A stretch of DNA of 64,000 nucleotides from RUG100 sp963542695. GTDB taxonomy: Bacteria > Bacillota > Clostridia > Peptostreptococcales > Anaerovoracaceae. Every line of letters starts with the position of its first letter. The first letter of the stretch is position 1. The position numbers and the translations under genes were made by a program. This document shows positions 18,274-27,148 of this stretch, one piece after another. The notes below the pieces were generated by a model. That model ran no database searches and was not told where the DNA came from. It worked only from the letters and a program-made list of their open reading frames with translations. The DNA is taken from positions 10,222-74,221 of the forward strand of contig CAUTYX010000010.1 of the NCBI GenBank assembly GCA_963542695.1, given 5' to 3'.

Positions 18274-20400
18274 CTATCCGACTTTGACCATTTTTTCAGA
18301 AGAACTGCTCTCTGCCGGAAGCAATCCGGTCATACTTCGCAGTCCACTGATAATGGTAGAAGAATTGTGCAGCAATGCCGATGTGGCCGGTGTCAATACA
18401 CCAAATACGCCAAGGCCAATGAGCACCGCATTAAAGCCAATAATGAACTTGTAATTGCTGTCGATTCGTCGCATCAACCGATTGCTCAGTTCCTTGATGG
18501 TCAACAGTTGTCGCAAATCATCCGAAGATATAATGATATCAGCAACCTCATTGGCAATAGCCGCACCACTGCGAATGGCAATTCCTGCATCTGCTTCTGA
18601 TAAAGCCGGTGTATCGTTAACACCATCTCCAATCATTACCACCTTACGCCCTGCCAGATGTTCTCTTTTTATAAAAGCAGCTTTGTCTGCCGGCAGCACT
18701 TCGGAATAGTAGCAATCCAGATGCAGCTTTCTGGCAACGGCTGCAGCCGTTCTTTCATTGTCGCCCGTCATCATGCAGACCTTCTTAAAGCCCAGGTCAT
18801 GGAGTTTTTCCACCACCTCTGCCGCTTCTTCTCGCAAAGGGTCTTCGATACAAATAGCCGCGCACAACTGGCCGTCAATGGCTAGATACAAATGGGTGTA
18901 CTGATCCGGTAAAGACTCCAGTTTCAGCTTTTCTTCATCAGAAACGACTGTCCCTTCATCATCAAAAACAAAATGGTGGCTACCAATAACTACTTTCTTG
19001 TCGTTAATGGTGCTGGAGATACCGTGTGCCACTACGTATTGCACCTTGGTGTGCATTTCCTCGTGACTAAGACCTTTCTCTTTTGCATGTTTTACCACTG
19101 CATTGGCAACAGAATGGGGATAATGCTCTTCCAGGCAAGCCGCCACACGAACCATTTCCGATTCTTCGGCTCCACCGAAAGGAATAACATCCACCACCGT
19201 TGGGCATTCTCGTGTCAAGGTTCCGGTCTTGTCAAAGACAATGGTATCCGCCTGAGCCATAGCTTCCATAAACTTGCCGCCCTTTACGGATATGTCATGT
19301 TCTCTTGCCTCTTTTATTGCCGACAGTACCGACAATGGCATAGATAATTTTAATGCACAAGAAAAGTCCACCATTAGAAAGGACAATGCCCTGGGTACAT
19401 TTCTGGTTGCAAGACCTGTAACGGCCGCTCCTGCCAATGAATAAGGAACCAGTTTATCTGCCATATGGAAAGCTTTCGCCTCCGTATTGGATTTCAGCTT
19501 TTCCGATTCTTCAATCATACGAACAATTTGGTCATACTTTCCGGATCCGGTTTCCTTGGTTACTTCGAAAACAAACTCGCCTTCTTCCACCACCGTTCCG
19601 GCATATACATAGCCCCCGGGAGCCTTTGCCACCGGCACAGATTCTCCTGTCATAGAAGCTTGGTTTACTGTAGCAGCTCCTTCCAACACCTTTCCATCCA
19701 GAGGGATAATATTGGAGTTACGAACCACTACATGATCCCCGGTTTTAATGGAAGCAACCTCCACCAATGTGTCTTCTTTTCCGTCTTCACGTTTCCACAC
19801 AAAGTCCACTTTCAAAGACATGGTCTTGGCCAAGTCATTTACGGATTTTTTGTATGTCCACTCTTCCAACAGTTCACCGATTTGCAGCAAGAACATGACA
19901 GAACCCGCCGTTGCAAAATCACCGCGCAAAATAGATGCCACAATAGCCGCCGCATCTAAAACAGATACTTCTAATTTCCCTTTAGATAAAGTTTGCAAGC
20001 CTTTTATGACAAATGTCATACTCTTGGCTAATACCCACGCCATCTTTAGAGGCTGTGGAAAGAATAAGCTTCGAATGATTTTATTCAGCACCATCATTAC
20101 CAGCTTTTGCTGATACTTGCGACTGATGCTTCTTCCACTTTGATCCGGTACCTGCGCAAGAATTTTTTCGTCATAATATGAAAAATCGCAAAGAGCATTT
20201 AGAATCTGCTCTCTGCCATTCTTCGCATTGTCATACTTGATAACTACATCGCCGCTACGTTCAAAGATTTTTGATTCTTTGATGTAAGGAGTGTTGCTCA
20301 AATAGCTTTCGAGAATATCTGCCTGCCGGATCGTCATTTGGCTGCGACCAATATGCAGTCGCATTCTATTTGATGATTCGTGTAGGATCACATATCTCAT
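18274..20400 (-). CDS. Heavy-metal P1B-type ATPase with FSCAL transport motif
   Basis: 708 aa. Actuator motif TGES at 251-254, phosphorylation site DKTGT at 390-394, and the hinge MTGDNERTAAAVA and GDGVNDTPAL near 560-610, all intact. The membrane motif that selects the metal is normally CPC; here it is FSCALKLSMP (Cys 348), keeping only the second cysteine. The N-terminal 100 residues have an HMA-like fold region without a CxxC. P-type ATPases with such a motif are found next to DUF6110 proteins in Firmicutes; the metal is not established. The start codon overlaps the end of the DUF6110-like gene by four bases (ATGA). Confidence 0.88.
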   Translation of the reverse strand: MRYVILHESSNRMRLHIGRSQMTIRQADILESYLSNTPYIKESKIFERSGDVVIKYDNAKNGREQILNALCDFSYYDEKILAQVPDQSGRSISRKYQQKLVMMVLNKIIRSLFFPQPLKMAWVLAKSMTFVIKGLQTLSKGKLEVSVLDAAAIVASILRGDFATAGSVMFLLQIGELLEEWTYKKSVNDLAKTMSLKVDFVWKREDGKEDTLVEVASIKTGDHVVVRNSNIIPLDGKVLEGAATVNQASMTGESVPVAKAPGGYVYAGTVVEEGEFVFEVTKETGSGKYDQIVRMIEESEKLKSNTEAKAFHMADKLVPYSLAGAAVTGLATRNVPRALSFLMVDFSCALKLSMPLSVLSAIKEAREHDISVKGGKFMEAMAQADTIVFDKTGTLTRECPTVVDVIPFGGAEESEMVRVAACLEEHYPHSVANAVVKHAKEKGLSHEEMHTKVQYVVAHGISSTINDKKVVIGSHHFVFDDEGTVVSDEEKLKLESLPDQYTHLYLAIDGQLCAAICIEDPLREEAAEVVEKLHDLGFKKVCMMTGDNERTAAAVARKLHLDCYYSEVLPADKAAFIKREHLAGRKVVMIGDGVNDTPALSEADAGIAIRSGAAIANEVADIIISSDDLRQLLTIKELSNRLMRRIDSNYKFIIGFNAVLIGLGVFGVLTPATSALLHNSSTIISGLRSMTGLLPAESSSSEKMVKVG

Positions 20401-20696
20401 TTTTCGTTTTTCAGCTCCTCTTCATACGCTTCGATGACAGCCTTTGCTTTTTCAACTTCCTTGATCTTGGCTTCTGCTTTGCGCTGTTCATTGATGTCAG
20501 CGGCTTCTGCCTTAATGTCATCACAGTTTTCACGAATGGATTCTGTCACTTCCATTACCTTTTCGCTGCCACGCATAGCTGCCGCCGTACAATGTGTGTA
20601 GACTTTCTTCGCATCTGAACTGGATAAGATAGATACGCCTGCTGTTCCTGCCAACAGACCGCCAACAAAAATTGCTACTCTATTCCAACCAATCAT
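20397..20696 (-). CDS. DUF6110-like small membrane-anchored protein
   Basis: 99 aa. N-terminal hydrophobic segment VAIFVGGLLAGTAGVSILSSSDAKK followed by YTHCTAAAMRGSEKV and a long charged coiled-coil-like helix rich in Lys and Glu. The GGLL.GTAG and SSDAKK.YTH pattern matches the DUF6110 family, which sits beside metal P-type ATPases. It is translationally coupled to the ATPase gene by a four-base overlap; a role as accessory or metal-delivery subunit is inference. Confidence 0.8.
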   Translation of the reverse strand: MIGWNRVAIFVGGLLAGTAGVSILSSSDAKKVYTHCTAAAMRGSEKVMEVTESIRENCDDIKAEAADINEQRKAEAKIKEVEKAKAVIEAYEEELKNEK

Positions 20697-20787
20697 CTTT
20701 GCCTCCTTTGGTTACTAGTAAGAAAATTCTGCGTTGAAGACATAAGGTGTACAGTTGTAAAATACCGTTTCCCGTCTTTCTATTTCT

Positions 20788-20833
20788 ATATTACGGAAAG
20801 AAATATCAGTTCGTCAACTATAATTTATAGTTG
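20788..20833 (-). promoter_or_regulatory. Promoter with palindromic operator for the P-type ATPase operon
   Basis: Minus strand: TTGACG (20812-20817), 18 bases, TAATAT (20788-20793). The -35 overlaps a perfect 19-base palindrome CAACTATAAtTTATAGTTG (20815-20833). A repressor bound here would block RNA polymerase; its identity is unknown and no regulator gene is adjacent. Confidence 0.65.
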
Positions 20834-20854
20834 TGTTTCTATAACTTTTTTAAA

Positions 20855-22555
20855 TTACTGTCCATCGCTTCTCATACCGCAGGGATGCTGCTTTTCTGCC
20901 GCCATTTTATCCATATATACTACTTGATAATGACCAAATCCTCCCGCCATGTTATAGCAATCATATCCATTTTGCGAAAGAATACGGCATGCAATATAAC
21001 TGCGAAGACCGGTTTGGCAAACAACATACACCGGTTTATCCTTGGGAATTTTCATTAGATTATCCCGAATGTCATCCACCGGAATATTTATTGCATTCTC
21101 AAGATGTCCCAGCTGAAACTCTTCTTTGGTGCGCGTATCCAGCAATGTCACGCTGCCATCTTTTGGTACAGTCTCCAGATCTTCTACATGAAATTGCTTT
21201 ACCTTTCCCGCATGAATGTTTTCAATGATAAACCCGGCCATATTTACAGGATCTTTGGCAGAAGAGTATGGTGGTGCATACGCCAAGTCCAGTTGTTGTA
21301 ACTGCAATGCACTAGCGCCTAGCCGAATCGCCGTGGAAATAACATCAATACGCTTGTCTACACCTTCAAAGCCAACAATTTGTGTTCCCAAAATTTGCAG
21401 GGTGTCCGGCTGATACAATACCTTAATGGCCATTGGCTGTGCGCCGGGGTAATATCCTGCATGAGAATTCGGTGTCAAAATAATGGTATCGTATGAAATT
21501 TCCTGTGATTTTGCCGTCTTTTCATTGATTCCCGTAATACCGACCGTCATGTCAAAGACCTTGATGACAGAAGAACCTTGGGAACCATCATAGCGGGAAG
21601 TACCACCGCAAATATTATCGGCTGCAATGCGACCTTGCTTGTTGGCAGGACCTGCTAAGGAAATAACAGCCGGCTTTTTCGTAACAAAATGTTCCACTTC
21701 CACAGCATCGCCTACAGCGTATACATCCGGGACACCGGTTTCCATTTTGTCATTCACAACGATGCTCCCTTTGATTCCTTGGGTAAGGCCGGCCTTTTGA
21801 GCCAGCGGTGTATCCGGTGTCACACCAATGGCCAAAATTACCATATCCGCTTTTACAGGGGAAGCATCTTTTAGCAACGTAGATATCCCCTGCCCATCCT
21901 CCTCAAAACCTTCTACCGTATGACCTAACAACAAAGAAACACCTTTGCTGCGCATTTTTCCATGGATATAGCCGGCCATATCCGGATCCAGTGGTGCAAG
22001 AAGCTGTTTAGGACGCTGCACCATAGTTACAGATATTCCCATTTCCACCAGGTTCTCTGCCATTTCAAGCCCAATATACCCCCCACCTGCCAATACAGCT
22101 GATTTCGGTTTATTGGTTATGATATAGTCCCTGATTTTGAGTGTATCTTCCACTGTTCGCAATGTAAACACACGAGAAGAATCCACCCCCTTTAGCGCCG
22201 GTGTTGTTGGTTTTGCTCCCGGTGATAAAAGCAGCTTGTCGTAGCTTTCTGTGAATGTTTCTCCTGATTTTAAATTTTCAACAGTTACCGTCTTTGCCTG
22301 CACATCAATATCTGTCACTTCATGACCTACACGAACATCAATGCGAAAGCGATTCCAAAATCCTTCCGGGCTCTGTAAAGTCAATTCCTGTGGATGAGTG
22401 ATAACGCCCCCAACATAGTATGGCAAGCCACAGTTGGCATAAGAAACAAATCCACTTCGTTCAAAAACAATAATCTCCGCCTCTTCGTCCAATCTTCGAA
22501 TTCTAGCTGCCGCTGTTGCTCCACCGGCTACGCCCCCTACAATTACCACTTTCAT
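20855..22555 (-). CDS. CoA-disulfide reductase-type flavoprotein with rhodanese domain
   Basis: 566 aa. N-terminal FAD site VVIVGGVAGGATAAARIRRL, the active-site YANCGLPYYVGG (Cys near 43) of the CoA-disulfide reductase/NADH oxidase class, a second NAD-binding motif SAVLAGGGYIGLEMAENL, and from about residue 455 a rhodanese domain with the loop VCQTGLRSYIA (catalytic Cys). Such fusions reduce CoA disulfide or CoA-persulfide and handle sulfane sulphur in anaerobes. It stands alone between a metal ATPase operon and an NhaC antiporter. Confidence 0.9.
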   Translation of the reverse strand: MKVVIVGGVAGGATAAARIRRLDEEAEIIVFERSGFVSYANCGLPYYVGGVITHPQELTLQSPEGFWNRFRIDVRVGHEVTDIDVQAKTVTVENLKSGETFTESYDKLLLSPGAKPTTPALKGVDSSRVFTLRTVEDTLKIRDYIITNKPKSAVLAGGGYIGLEMAENLVEMGISVTMVQRPKQLLAPLDPDMAGYIHGKMRSKGVSLLLGHTVEGFEEDGQGISTLLKDASPVKADMVILAIGVTPDTPLAQKAGLTQGIKGSIVVNDKMETGVPDVYAVGDAVEVEHFVTKKPAVISLAGPANKQGRIAADNICGGTSRYDGSQGSSVIKVFDMTVGITGINEKTAKSQEISYDTIILTPNSHAGYYPGAQPMAIKVLYQPDTLQILGTQIVGFEGVDKRIDVISTAIRLGASALQLQQLDLAYAPPYSSAKDPVNMAGFIIENIHAGKVKQFHVEDLETVPKDGSVTLLDTRTKEEFQLGHLENAINIPVDDIRDNLMKIPKDKPVYVVCQTGLRSYIACRILSQNGYDCYNMAGGFGHYQVVYMDKMAAEKQHPCGMRSDGQ

Positions 22556-22654
22556 CTCTTTATCCTTTCTGCTGTTCGGTTTTGTCTATCCACTGCAATA
22601 TACTAAAATCAATACTGGTTATTATTCTTATACCCATGTTGAAAGAATGTAGTC

Positions 22655-22694
22655 ATAAAGAAGGTGCAACAGCATGGCCATCGCACCTTTTTGA
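22655..22694 (-). terminator. Terminator after nhaC
   Basis: AAGGTGC/GCACCTT stem with an internal ATGGCCAT palindrome in the loop and runs of A and T on the two sides. It follows the NhaC stop codon on the minus strand. Confidence 0.65.
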
Positions 22695-22756
22695 TTTTTC
22701 TTAATTACTTTCTTTAACAGAACATGTCTGCTCAGCCATTACGTCTTCTTGCTGCA

Positions 22757-24103
22757 CTAGCAAACCATTTTGGCAACAACAAGGAATAATGCCAATGCAA
22801 TAGCTGCCGATATGCCTACATATGGAACATTTACCTTTAACTCTCTATCGTTTGGAATTCCTGTACAAGCCGATGCCATAAACATACTGTCGGAGAACAA
22901 GCAGGAAGCAACACCTGCAGAGGAACCGGATATAATGGCACCATAGGCCAAAGTCAGCGGAACACCTGCTGCAATCGCCATAGGCAGCATAATAGGAACA
23001 GCCAGTGCAATACTCGCCCATCCATCAGATGTCATAGTTACAATGAGAACTGCAATAAAGAACATGGCAGGAAGAATCCATGCCGGTACGTTACCTACGA
23101 TTAGGTTAATCAGGTATTTATCTACGCCCATTTTAATGGACATTTCCGACATGGTGCATACCATCAATATAACGAAAGCAATCTGCGTCATATCTTTGAA
23201 TCCGGCAAACATGGTTTCAAAGAACTTTGCAGCCTTGATTCTTTTTATCAGAACATACATGATGAACTGACATATGAGTGCCGCCAGCATACCTAGTTCA
23301 ATACTGATAGAAACCGTTACGACAATCAATATAATCAGAGGTAGGAAAAAATAGAGAGGTCCCATGACTTCGTCATCGTTTTCCAGTTCTTCCAGCTTTT
23401 CATCCACAGCCTGCTCCAGTTCACTCTTTTCCCACAGAGGGCCGCCTTCTTCCACTCTCTTATAAGAAGCTTTCAGAGTGCCCAATTTAGGGAATATTTC
23501 CAAAGCCAACAGCAACAGGATAATCATAGCAACAATAGGATAGAACAAATACGGAATGGTCTGTATATACATTCCAACATCGTATCCGAATTTTTTCGCC
23601 GTTGCGATATTAAATACGGCCCAGCTGGTTACCGGTACAATTACGCAAACATTGTTGGCACTGAGAATTCCCATCAATGCCAAGTGCTCTCTGGGAACAC
23701 CATGTTTATCTGTAATGTTTCTCATTGTATAGCAGGAACCCAGTGTCAAAAGATAATCATCTGCAAAGAGAATCCAACCTAATATATAGGTTATTACCAG
23801 GGATTTTCTACGGGTATTTGCAAACTTTCCTAACGCCAAAGCAAAGCCGTTTAGGGCACCTGTAGAGCGAGCCAATTCTATAATGGCTCCAAACCCCATT
23901 AATATAAAGAATATTGAGCTATATGTTTCTCCTGCAAGGGTAGTATAGAACTGATCTGTATACTCGGTAAGAAAATTCCCCTGAAAAAGCAAAATGCCTG
24001 CCAGAACAGAAGAGATAATTGACATTTCAATCAATCTCTTGGTAATCAATGATCCGACAACCATTACCACTACAGGGATAACCGAAATTATTCCAAATTC
24101 CAT
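22757..24103 (-). CDS. NhaC-family Na+/H+ antiporter
   Basis: 448 aa, about 11-12 membrane helices. LFADDYLLTLGSC, LSANNVCVIVPVTSWAVF and SGSSAGVASCLFSDSMFMASACTG are typical of NhaC-type antiporters. A charged cytoplasmic loop (about residues 210-245) sits mid-protein. Probably exchanges Na+ (or an organic solute) for H+ at the cytoplasmic membrane; several NhaC relatives carry amino or organic acids, so the substrate is not certain. The gene has a long leader with hairpins (see next entry). Confidence 0.87.
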   Translation of the reverse strand: MEFGIISVIPVVVMVVGSLITKRLIEMSIISSVLAGILLFQGNFLTEYTDQFYTTLAGETYSSIFFILMGFGAIIELARSTGALNGFALALGKFANTRRKSLVITYILGWILFADDYLLTLGSCYTMRNITDKHGVPREHLALMGILSANNVCVIVPVTSWAVFNIATAKKFGYDVGMYIQTIPYLFYPIVAMIILLLLALEIFPKLGTLKASYKRVEEGGPLWEKSELEQAVDEKLEELENDDEVMGPLYFFLPLIILIVVTVSISIELGMLAALICQFIMYVLIKRIKAAKFFETMFAGFKDMTQIAFVILMVCTMSEMSIKMGVDKYLINLIVGNVPAWILPAMFFIAVLIVTMTSDGWASIALAVPIMLPMAIAAGVPLTLAYGAIISGSSAGVASCLFSDSMFMASACTGIPNDRELKVNVPYVGISAAIALALFLVVAKMVC

Positions 24104-24400
24104 AAAAAAACTCCTTCACGTTTTTTTCATTAAAAAAGTACAGTTTTCCAGTATTGATGCTCCACTGTAGTAGCTTGCGACAAGCTCCGTAAAGAAAACT
24201 AAACGTTCTCGTTCATCACGAACACGCCAACATCATCACTAATTTCAAATACCGGACACCGGCTGTGTAGACCTTCACATCCAATGTACTTTTCTTGCAA
24301 TAATTTACAATAATTTCGTTACAAATTTTTCATTACATTAATGATATTCTAATAATAGCACTATCATAAAGATATGTAAATAATCAAACGCAGTATATTT
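24104..24400 (-). promoter_or_regulatory. Long, possibly structured leader of nhaC
   Basis: About 300 non-coding bases. On the minus strand it contains the perfect hairpin AGCTTG-TCG-CAAGCT (24167-24182 region), a second hairpin with ACAGT/ACTGT ends directly followed by a six-T run, and a GTTCGTGATGAACGAGAAC stretch. The last hairpin plus T-run resembles a terminator just before the ribosome-binding site GAAGGAG. I do not recognise a known riboswitch class. Confidence 0.4.
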
Positions 24401-24522
24401 TTCATCAATTTATATGGTATTAATTTCTCTATATTTCGATTTTATTTTTATAATTATCAAAATTATCTATAAATTTCTTCTATGCCACCGGAGCCACTGC
24501 AATGATTGCTGCCATGGACACC

Positions 24523-24554
24523 TTGACACATATAATTATATGTGTTACTATAAT
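24523..24554 (+). promoter_or_regulatory. hicAB promoter with 20-bp palindromic operator
   Basis: TTGACA at 24523-24528, then TACTAT 17 bases later (24546-24551). A perfect 20-base palindrome ACACATATAATTATATGTGT (24526-24545) fills the spacer, so a bound protein would exclude RNA polymerase. The HicB antitoxin with its ribbon-helix-helix end is the likely repressor. Confidence 0.75.
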
Positions 24555-24571
24555 CTTGTCAGGAGAACAAA

Positions 24572-24769
24572 ATGAAAAGTTATTCTTCAAGAGAAGTCAT
24601 TAAATTATTGCAAAAAGATGGATGGTATGAAGTCAACATTGTCGGAAGCCATCATCAGTACAAACATCCTTCTAAAAAAGGTCGTGTTACAGTCAAACAC
24701 CCAGACAAAGATATCCCAAGAAAAACCTTGGATAGTATTGAGAAACAATCGGAGCTACGATTCAGATAG
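24572..24769 (+). CDS. hicA: HicA-family mRNA interferase toxin
   Basis: 65 aa, a normal HicA length. The double-stranded-RNA-binding-like fold has the signature GWYEVNIVGSHHQYKHP with the catalytic histidine in GSHH, then GRVTVKHPDKDIPRKTLDSI. Cleaves mRNA when free of HicB. ATG preceded by AGGAG. Upstream of hicB, separated by 34 bases. Confidence 0.93.
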   Translation: MKSYSSREVIKLLQKDGWYEVNIVGSHHQYKHPSKKGRVTVKHPDKDIPRKTLDSIEKQSELRFR

Positions 24770-24803
24770 CCCCACCACTTAACTATACATGGAGGTATTA
24801 CAT

Positions 24804-25208
24804 ATGAAAAAACAAGATAGATATTTTTACCCAGCCATATTCACTTACGAAGAAGGTCAAGAAATTGCCATTACTTTCCCCGACTTTGAGGTTGCTACAA
24901 GTGGAGAAAATGATGATGATGCTCTACTTTCTGCAAGAGAATGCTTGGGCATCACAATCTATGGCTTAGAAGAAGATAATGAGACTATTCCGGAACCTTC
25001 TGCTCTATCTTCTATTGAGGTCAATAAAAACGAATGTGCCGTATTGATAGATGTTTTCATGCCTTCCATCCGAATGGCGAATGTTAATAAATCTGTTAAC
25101 CGTACTGTAACATTGCCTGCGTGGCTTAATTCTGCCGCTTTGGAAAACAATCTCAACTTTTCACAAGTTCTTCAAGATGCTTTGAAAGAGCGGCTAGGTG
25201 TCAATTAA
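24804..25208 (+). CDS. hicB: HicB-family antitoxin
   Basis: 134 aa. N-terminal partial RNase-H-like HicB domain (FYPAIFTYEEGQEIAITFPDFEVATSGEN) binds the toxin; the C-terminal part (NRTVTLPAWLNSAALENNLNFSQVLQDALKERL) is a ribbon-helix-helix DNA-binding domain. The start ATG at 24804 has a GGAGG site; a longer frame starting at 24789 would include that site, so is rejected. Together with HicA it probably forms an addiction module controlled at the palindromic operator. Confidence 0.92.
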   Translation: MKKQDRYFYPAIFTYEEGQEIAITFPDFEVATSGENDDDALLSARECLGITIYGLEEDNETIPEPSALSSIEVNKNECAVLIDVFMPSIRMANVNKSVNRTVTLPAWLNSAALENNLNFSQVLQDALKERLGVN

Positions 25209-25362
25209 AACTTGATGTTCATTTCAATCAAAACCACCGGTCGAAACCGCTCCTTTCCTTTTCTATTATTCCTGCTTTTTAATGCCATCAATTAGTTTTT
25301 CATATCATCATAGCACATCCACACAGTAGACATGTAAAGTATACAGAAACCAGCTTATCCCT

Positions 25363-25512
25363 CCCTACTCTTTAGCTCCTGATTTGGTTCCCTATTGCTT
25401 CCGGCATCAATACTGTACCAATCTTGCAAGGAACGATATCGATATTCGAGTTGCACAAAAGCTTATGAGACATGCTTCTATTCAGATGACTGTCAACATT
25501 AAACTCCCTTAA
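25363..25512 (+). pseudogene. Tyrosine-recombinase (integrase) C-terminal remnant
   Basis: About 48 in-frame codons ending at TAA read ...LVPYCFRHQYCTNLAR followed by RVAQKLMRHASIQMTVN. This matches the C-terminus of phage/ICE integrases, containing the HxxR box (FRHQYCTN) and the H-box (MRHASIQMT), but stops before the catalytic tyrosine (usually in IYTH). No upstream integrase sequence is present. Its position between hicAB and a tRNA-fMet gene suggests scar tissue of an integrated element. Confidence 0.7.
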
Positions 25513-25604
25513 ATTACACTTTTGATTTTTACTGTATTGCTTCTTGGTTAAAACAAAAAATGCTGAAACCGTTATAACTCCAACGTTTTCAACATTTATA
25601 ATCG

Positions 25605-25680
25605 TGGTTGCGGGGGCAGGATTCGAACCTACGGCCTCCGGGTTATGAGCCCGACGAGCTACCAACTGCTCCACCCCGCG
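25605..25680 (-). tRNA. Initiator tRNA-Met (CAT)
   Basis: 76 bases including an encoded CCA. Anticodon loop CTCATAA; T-loop GGTTCGAATCC. The acceptor begins CGCGGGG and ends CCCCGCA before the discriminator base, giving the C1-A72 mismatch diagnostic of bacterial initiator tRNA. Confidence 0.93.
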
Positions 25681-25692
25681 ATATTAAGTTAT

Positions 25693-25781
25693 TGGTGCCG
25701 GCGACCGGGGTCGAACCGGTACGGGTATTACTACCCACGGGATTTTAAGTCCCGGGCGTCTGCCAATTCCGCCACGCCGGC
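25693..25781 (-). tRNA. tRNA-Leu (TAA)
   Basis: 89 bases including encoded CCA, with the long variable arm of class II tRNAs (GTGGGTAGTAATACCCGT). Acceptor GCCGGCG/CGCCGGC; anticodon loop CTTAAAA gives anticodon UAA. Confidence 0.95.
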
Positions 25782-25802
25782 GGAATAATCGTTTCAGATA
25801 AA

Positions 25803-25877
25803 TGGCTCCGAGGGTGGGGCTCGAACCCACAGCCTACCGGTTAACAGCCGGTTGCTCCACCATTGAGCTACCTCGGA
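25803..25877 (-). tRNA. tRNA-Asn (GTT)
   Basis: 75 bases including encoded CCA. Acceptor TCCGAGG/CCTCGGA; anticodon loop CTGTTAA gives GUU; T-arm GTGGGTTCGAGCCCCAC. First of the three tandem tRNA genes in transcription order. Confidence 0.95.
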
Positions 25878-25942
25878 ACACTTTTGTCTATTCGCGACAG
25901 ATGTTATTATACGCAATTGCCAGATGTATGTCAACCACTATT

Positions 25943-26194
25943 TCAAAGAATATTTGTATCCTTGGTAAACCACTCTTTATCCGTCAAAGCAGCTTCTATG
26001 GCCCCCTTAGAAAAGTCATCAGAGAGGCTTCCCATCAGCAACTCTTTCACTTGTTCCCCAATGGAAGAAGCTTGCGCACTAAGCATACATGGCGTCGGAA
26101 TATCCACTTGAGACAACTCTTTTAACACCTTGCCGTCATCTATAATACGCACCACATTTCCATTGGCCATTCTCAAAAAACATACGTTATCCAT
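25943..26194 (-). CDS. Small protein of unknown function
   Basis: 83 aa, not recognised. It begins MDNVCFLRMANGNVVRIIDDG and ends in a mixed helical region with no membrane segment. AGGAAAGT lies just before the ATG, and the gene sits on the same strand as and ahead of the tRNA cluster. Codon pattern looks normal for the region. Probably a real cytoplasmic protein, but the role is unknown. Confidence 0.5.
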   Translation of the reverse strand: MDNVCFLRMANGNVVRIIDDGKVLKELSQVDIPTPCMLSAQASSIGEQVKELLMGSLSDDFSKGAIEAALTDKEWFTKDTNIL

Positions 26195-26249
26195 ACTTTC
26201 CTATCCCTCTGTTTCTACTGCGCATCAGCCTTCTATTTCTATACAAATT

Positions 26250-27089
26250 TTATACAAAGATTTCCGTGCCGGTATGCATATACCGCAATTGATCTCCCAT
26301 GACTTCTTTCATCAATTGGTACCCCGGGATACTGGTACAGTGACCGGTATAGTAAATGGCTTTGGTTTTCTTCAGAGCCTTGGCTGTTTCCAATATGATC
26401 TCCCGGTCTTTCTCCGTATATCGGGATTTTTTCATCATGTGAAATCCGCTTAGTACCAAATCCGGCTCCGTCTTATAAACTTCCTGGTATCGTTCCAGTA
26501 CATTTAAAATTCCGTTGTGCGCACAGCCGGAGAAAAGAACTCTCTTTCCGGCTGAAACCACAGACAGATACTGCTCATGATCAAAAGAATCCTGCACCAA
26601 CTGATCCTTTTCTTTGCGAAGCAAAATCTGATTGCCTCCGGGCCAGAATTTGCGACCTGTAATACCTGTAAAAACACTCAACTCCTCGTCGATGGTATAG
26701 TCTCCATCCAACCACTGTACTTGATGTAGTTTTGCAATGGCCGGATCCATACCGATGTAAGTCTCTTTCCCTTCCACTACCGATACATACTCACGGCGAG
26801 CAGTTCTTTGAACATAGATATGACCATGAGAATTTTTTTCGGCAAAGCTCATTACACCGCCTGTATGATCATAATGTCCGTGACTTAAAACCACCGTATC
26901 CACCGCTATCAAATCCACCCCCAGCATATCTGCATTGTACCATACGGCTTCGGTGCTGCCTGTGTCCATCAGCAGCTTGTGATGTGGAGTTTCAACGTAA
27001 AAACTAAGACCATGTTCATTTTTCAGTTCATTACTACAGACAGAGTTTGGTTCGCATTCCGTGTTTTCAATCAGTGTAACAATTCTCAT
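26250..27089 (-). CDS. MBL-fold metallo-hydrolase (COG1237-type)
   Basis: 279 aa. Metal-binding motif VVLSHGHYDHTGGVM at about residue 68-82, a FSGCAHNGILN histidine block near 190, and YYTGHCTSIPGYQ near 250, the set seen in COG1237 proteins related to the dihydropteridine/RFA-P synthase group. Binds two metal ions; the substrate is unknown in bacteria. The N-terminus NTECEPNSVCSNELKNEHGLSFYV is typical of the family. Confidence 0.88.
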   Translation of the reverse strand: MRIVTLIENTECEPNSVCSNELKNEHGLSFYVETPHHKLLMDTGSTEAVWYNADMLGVDLIAVDTVVLSHGHYDHTGGVMSFAEKNSHGHIYVQRTARREYVSVVEGKETYIGMDPAIAKLHQVQWLDGDYTIDEELSVFTGITGRKFWPGGNQILLRKEKDQLVQDSFDHEQYLSVVSAGKRVLFSGCAHNGILNVLERYQEVYKTEPDLVLSGFHMMKKSRYTEKDREIILETAKALKKTKAIYYTGHCTSIPGYQLMKEVMGDQLRYMHTGTEIFV

Positions 27090-27148
27090 AAGCTACCTCT
27101 TCTTTTGCCGGTTCTCTACCGGGTAGAACATACAGTACCTCTATTTTA

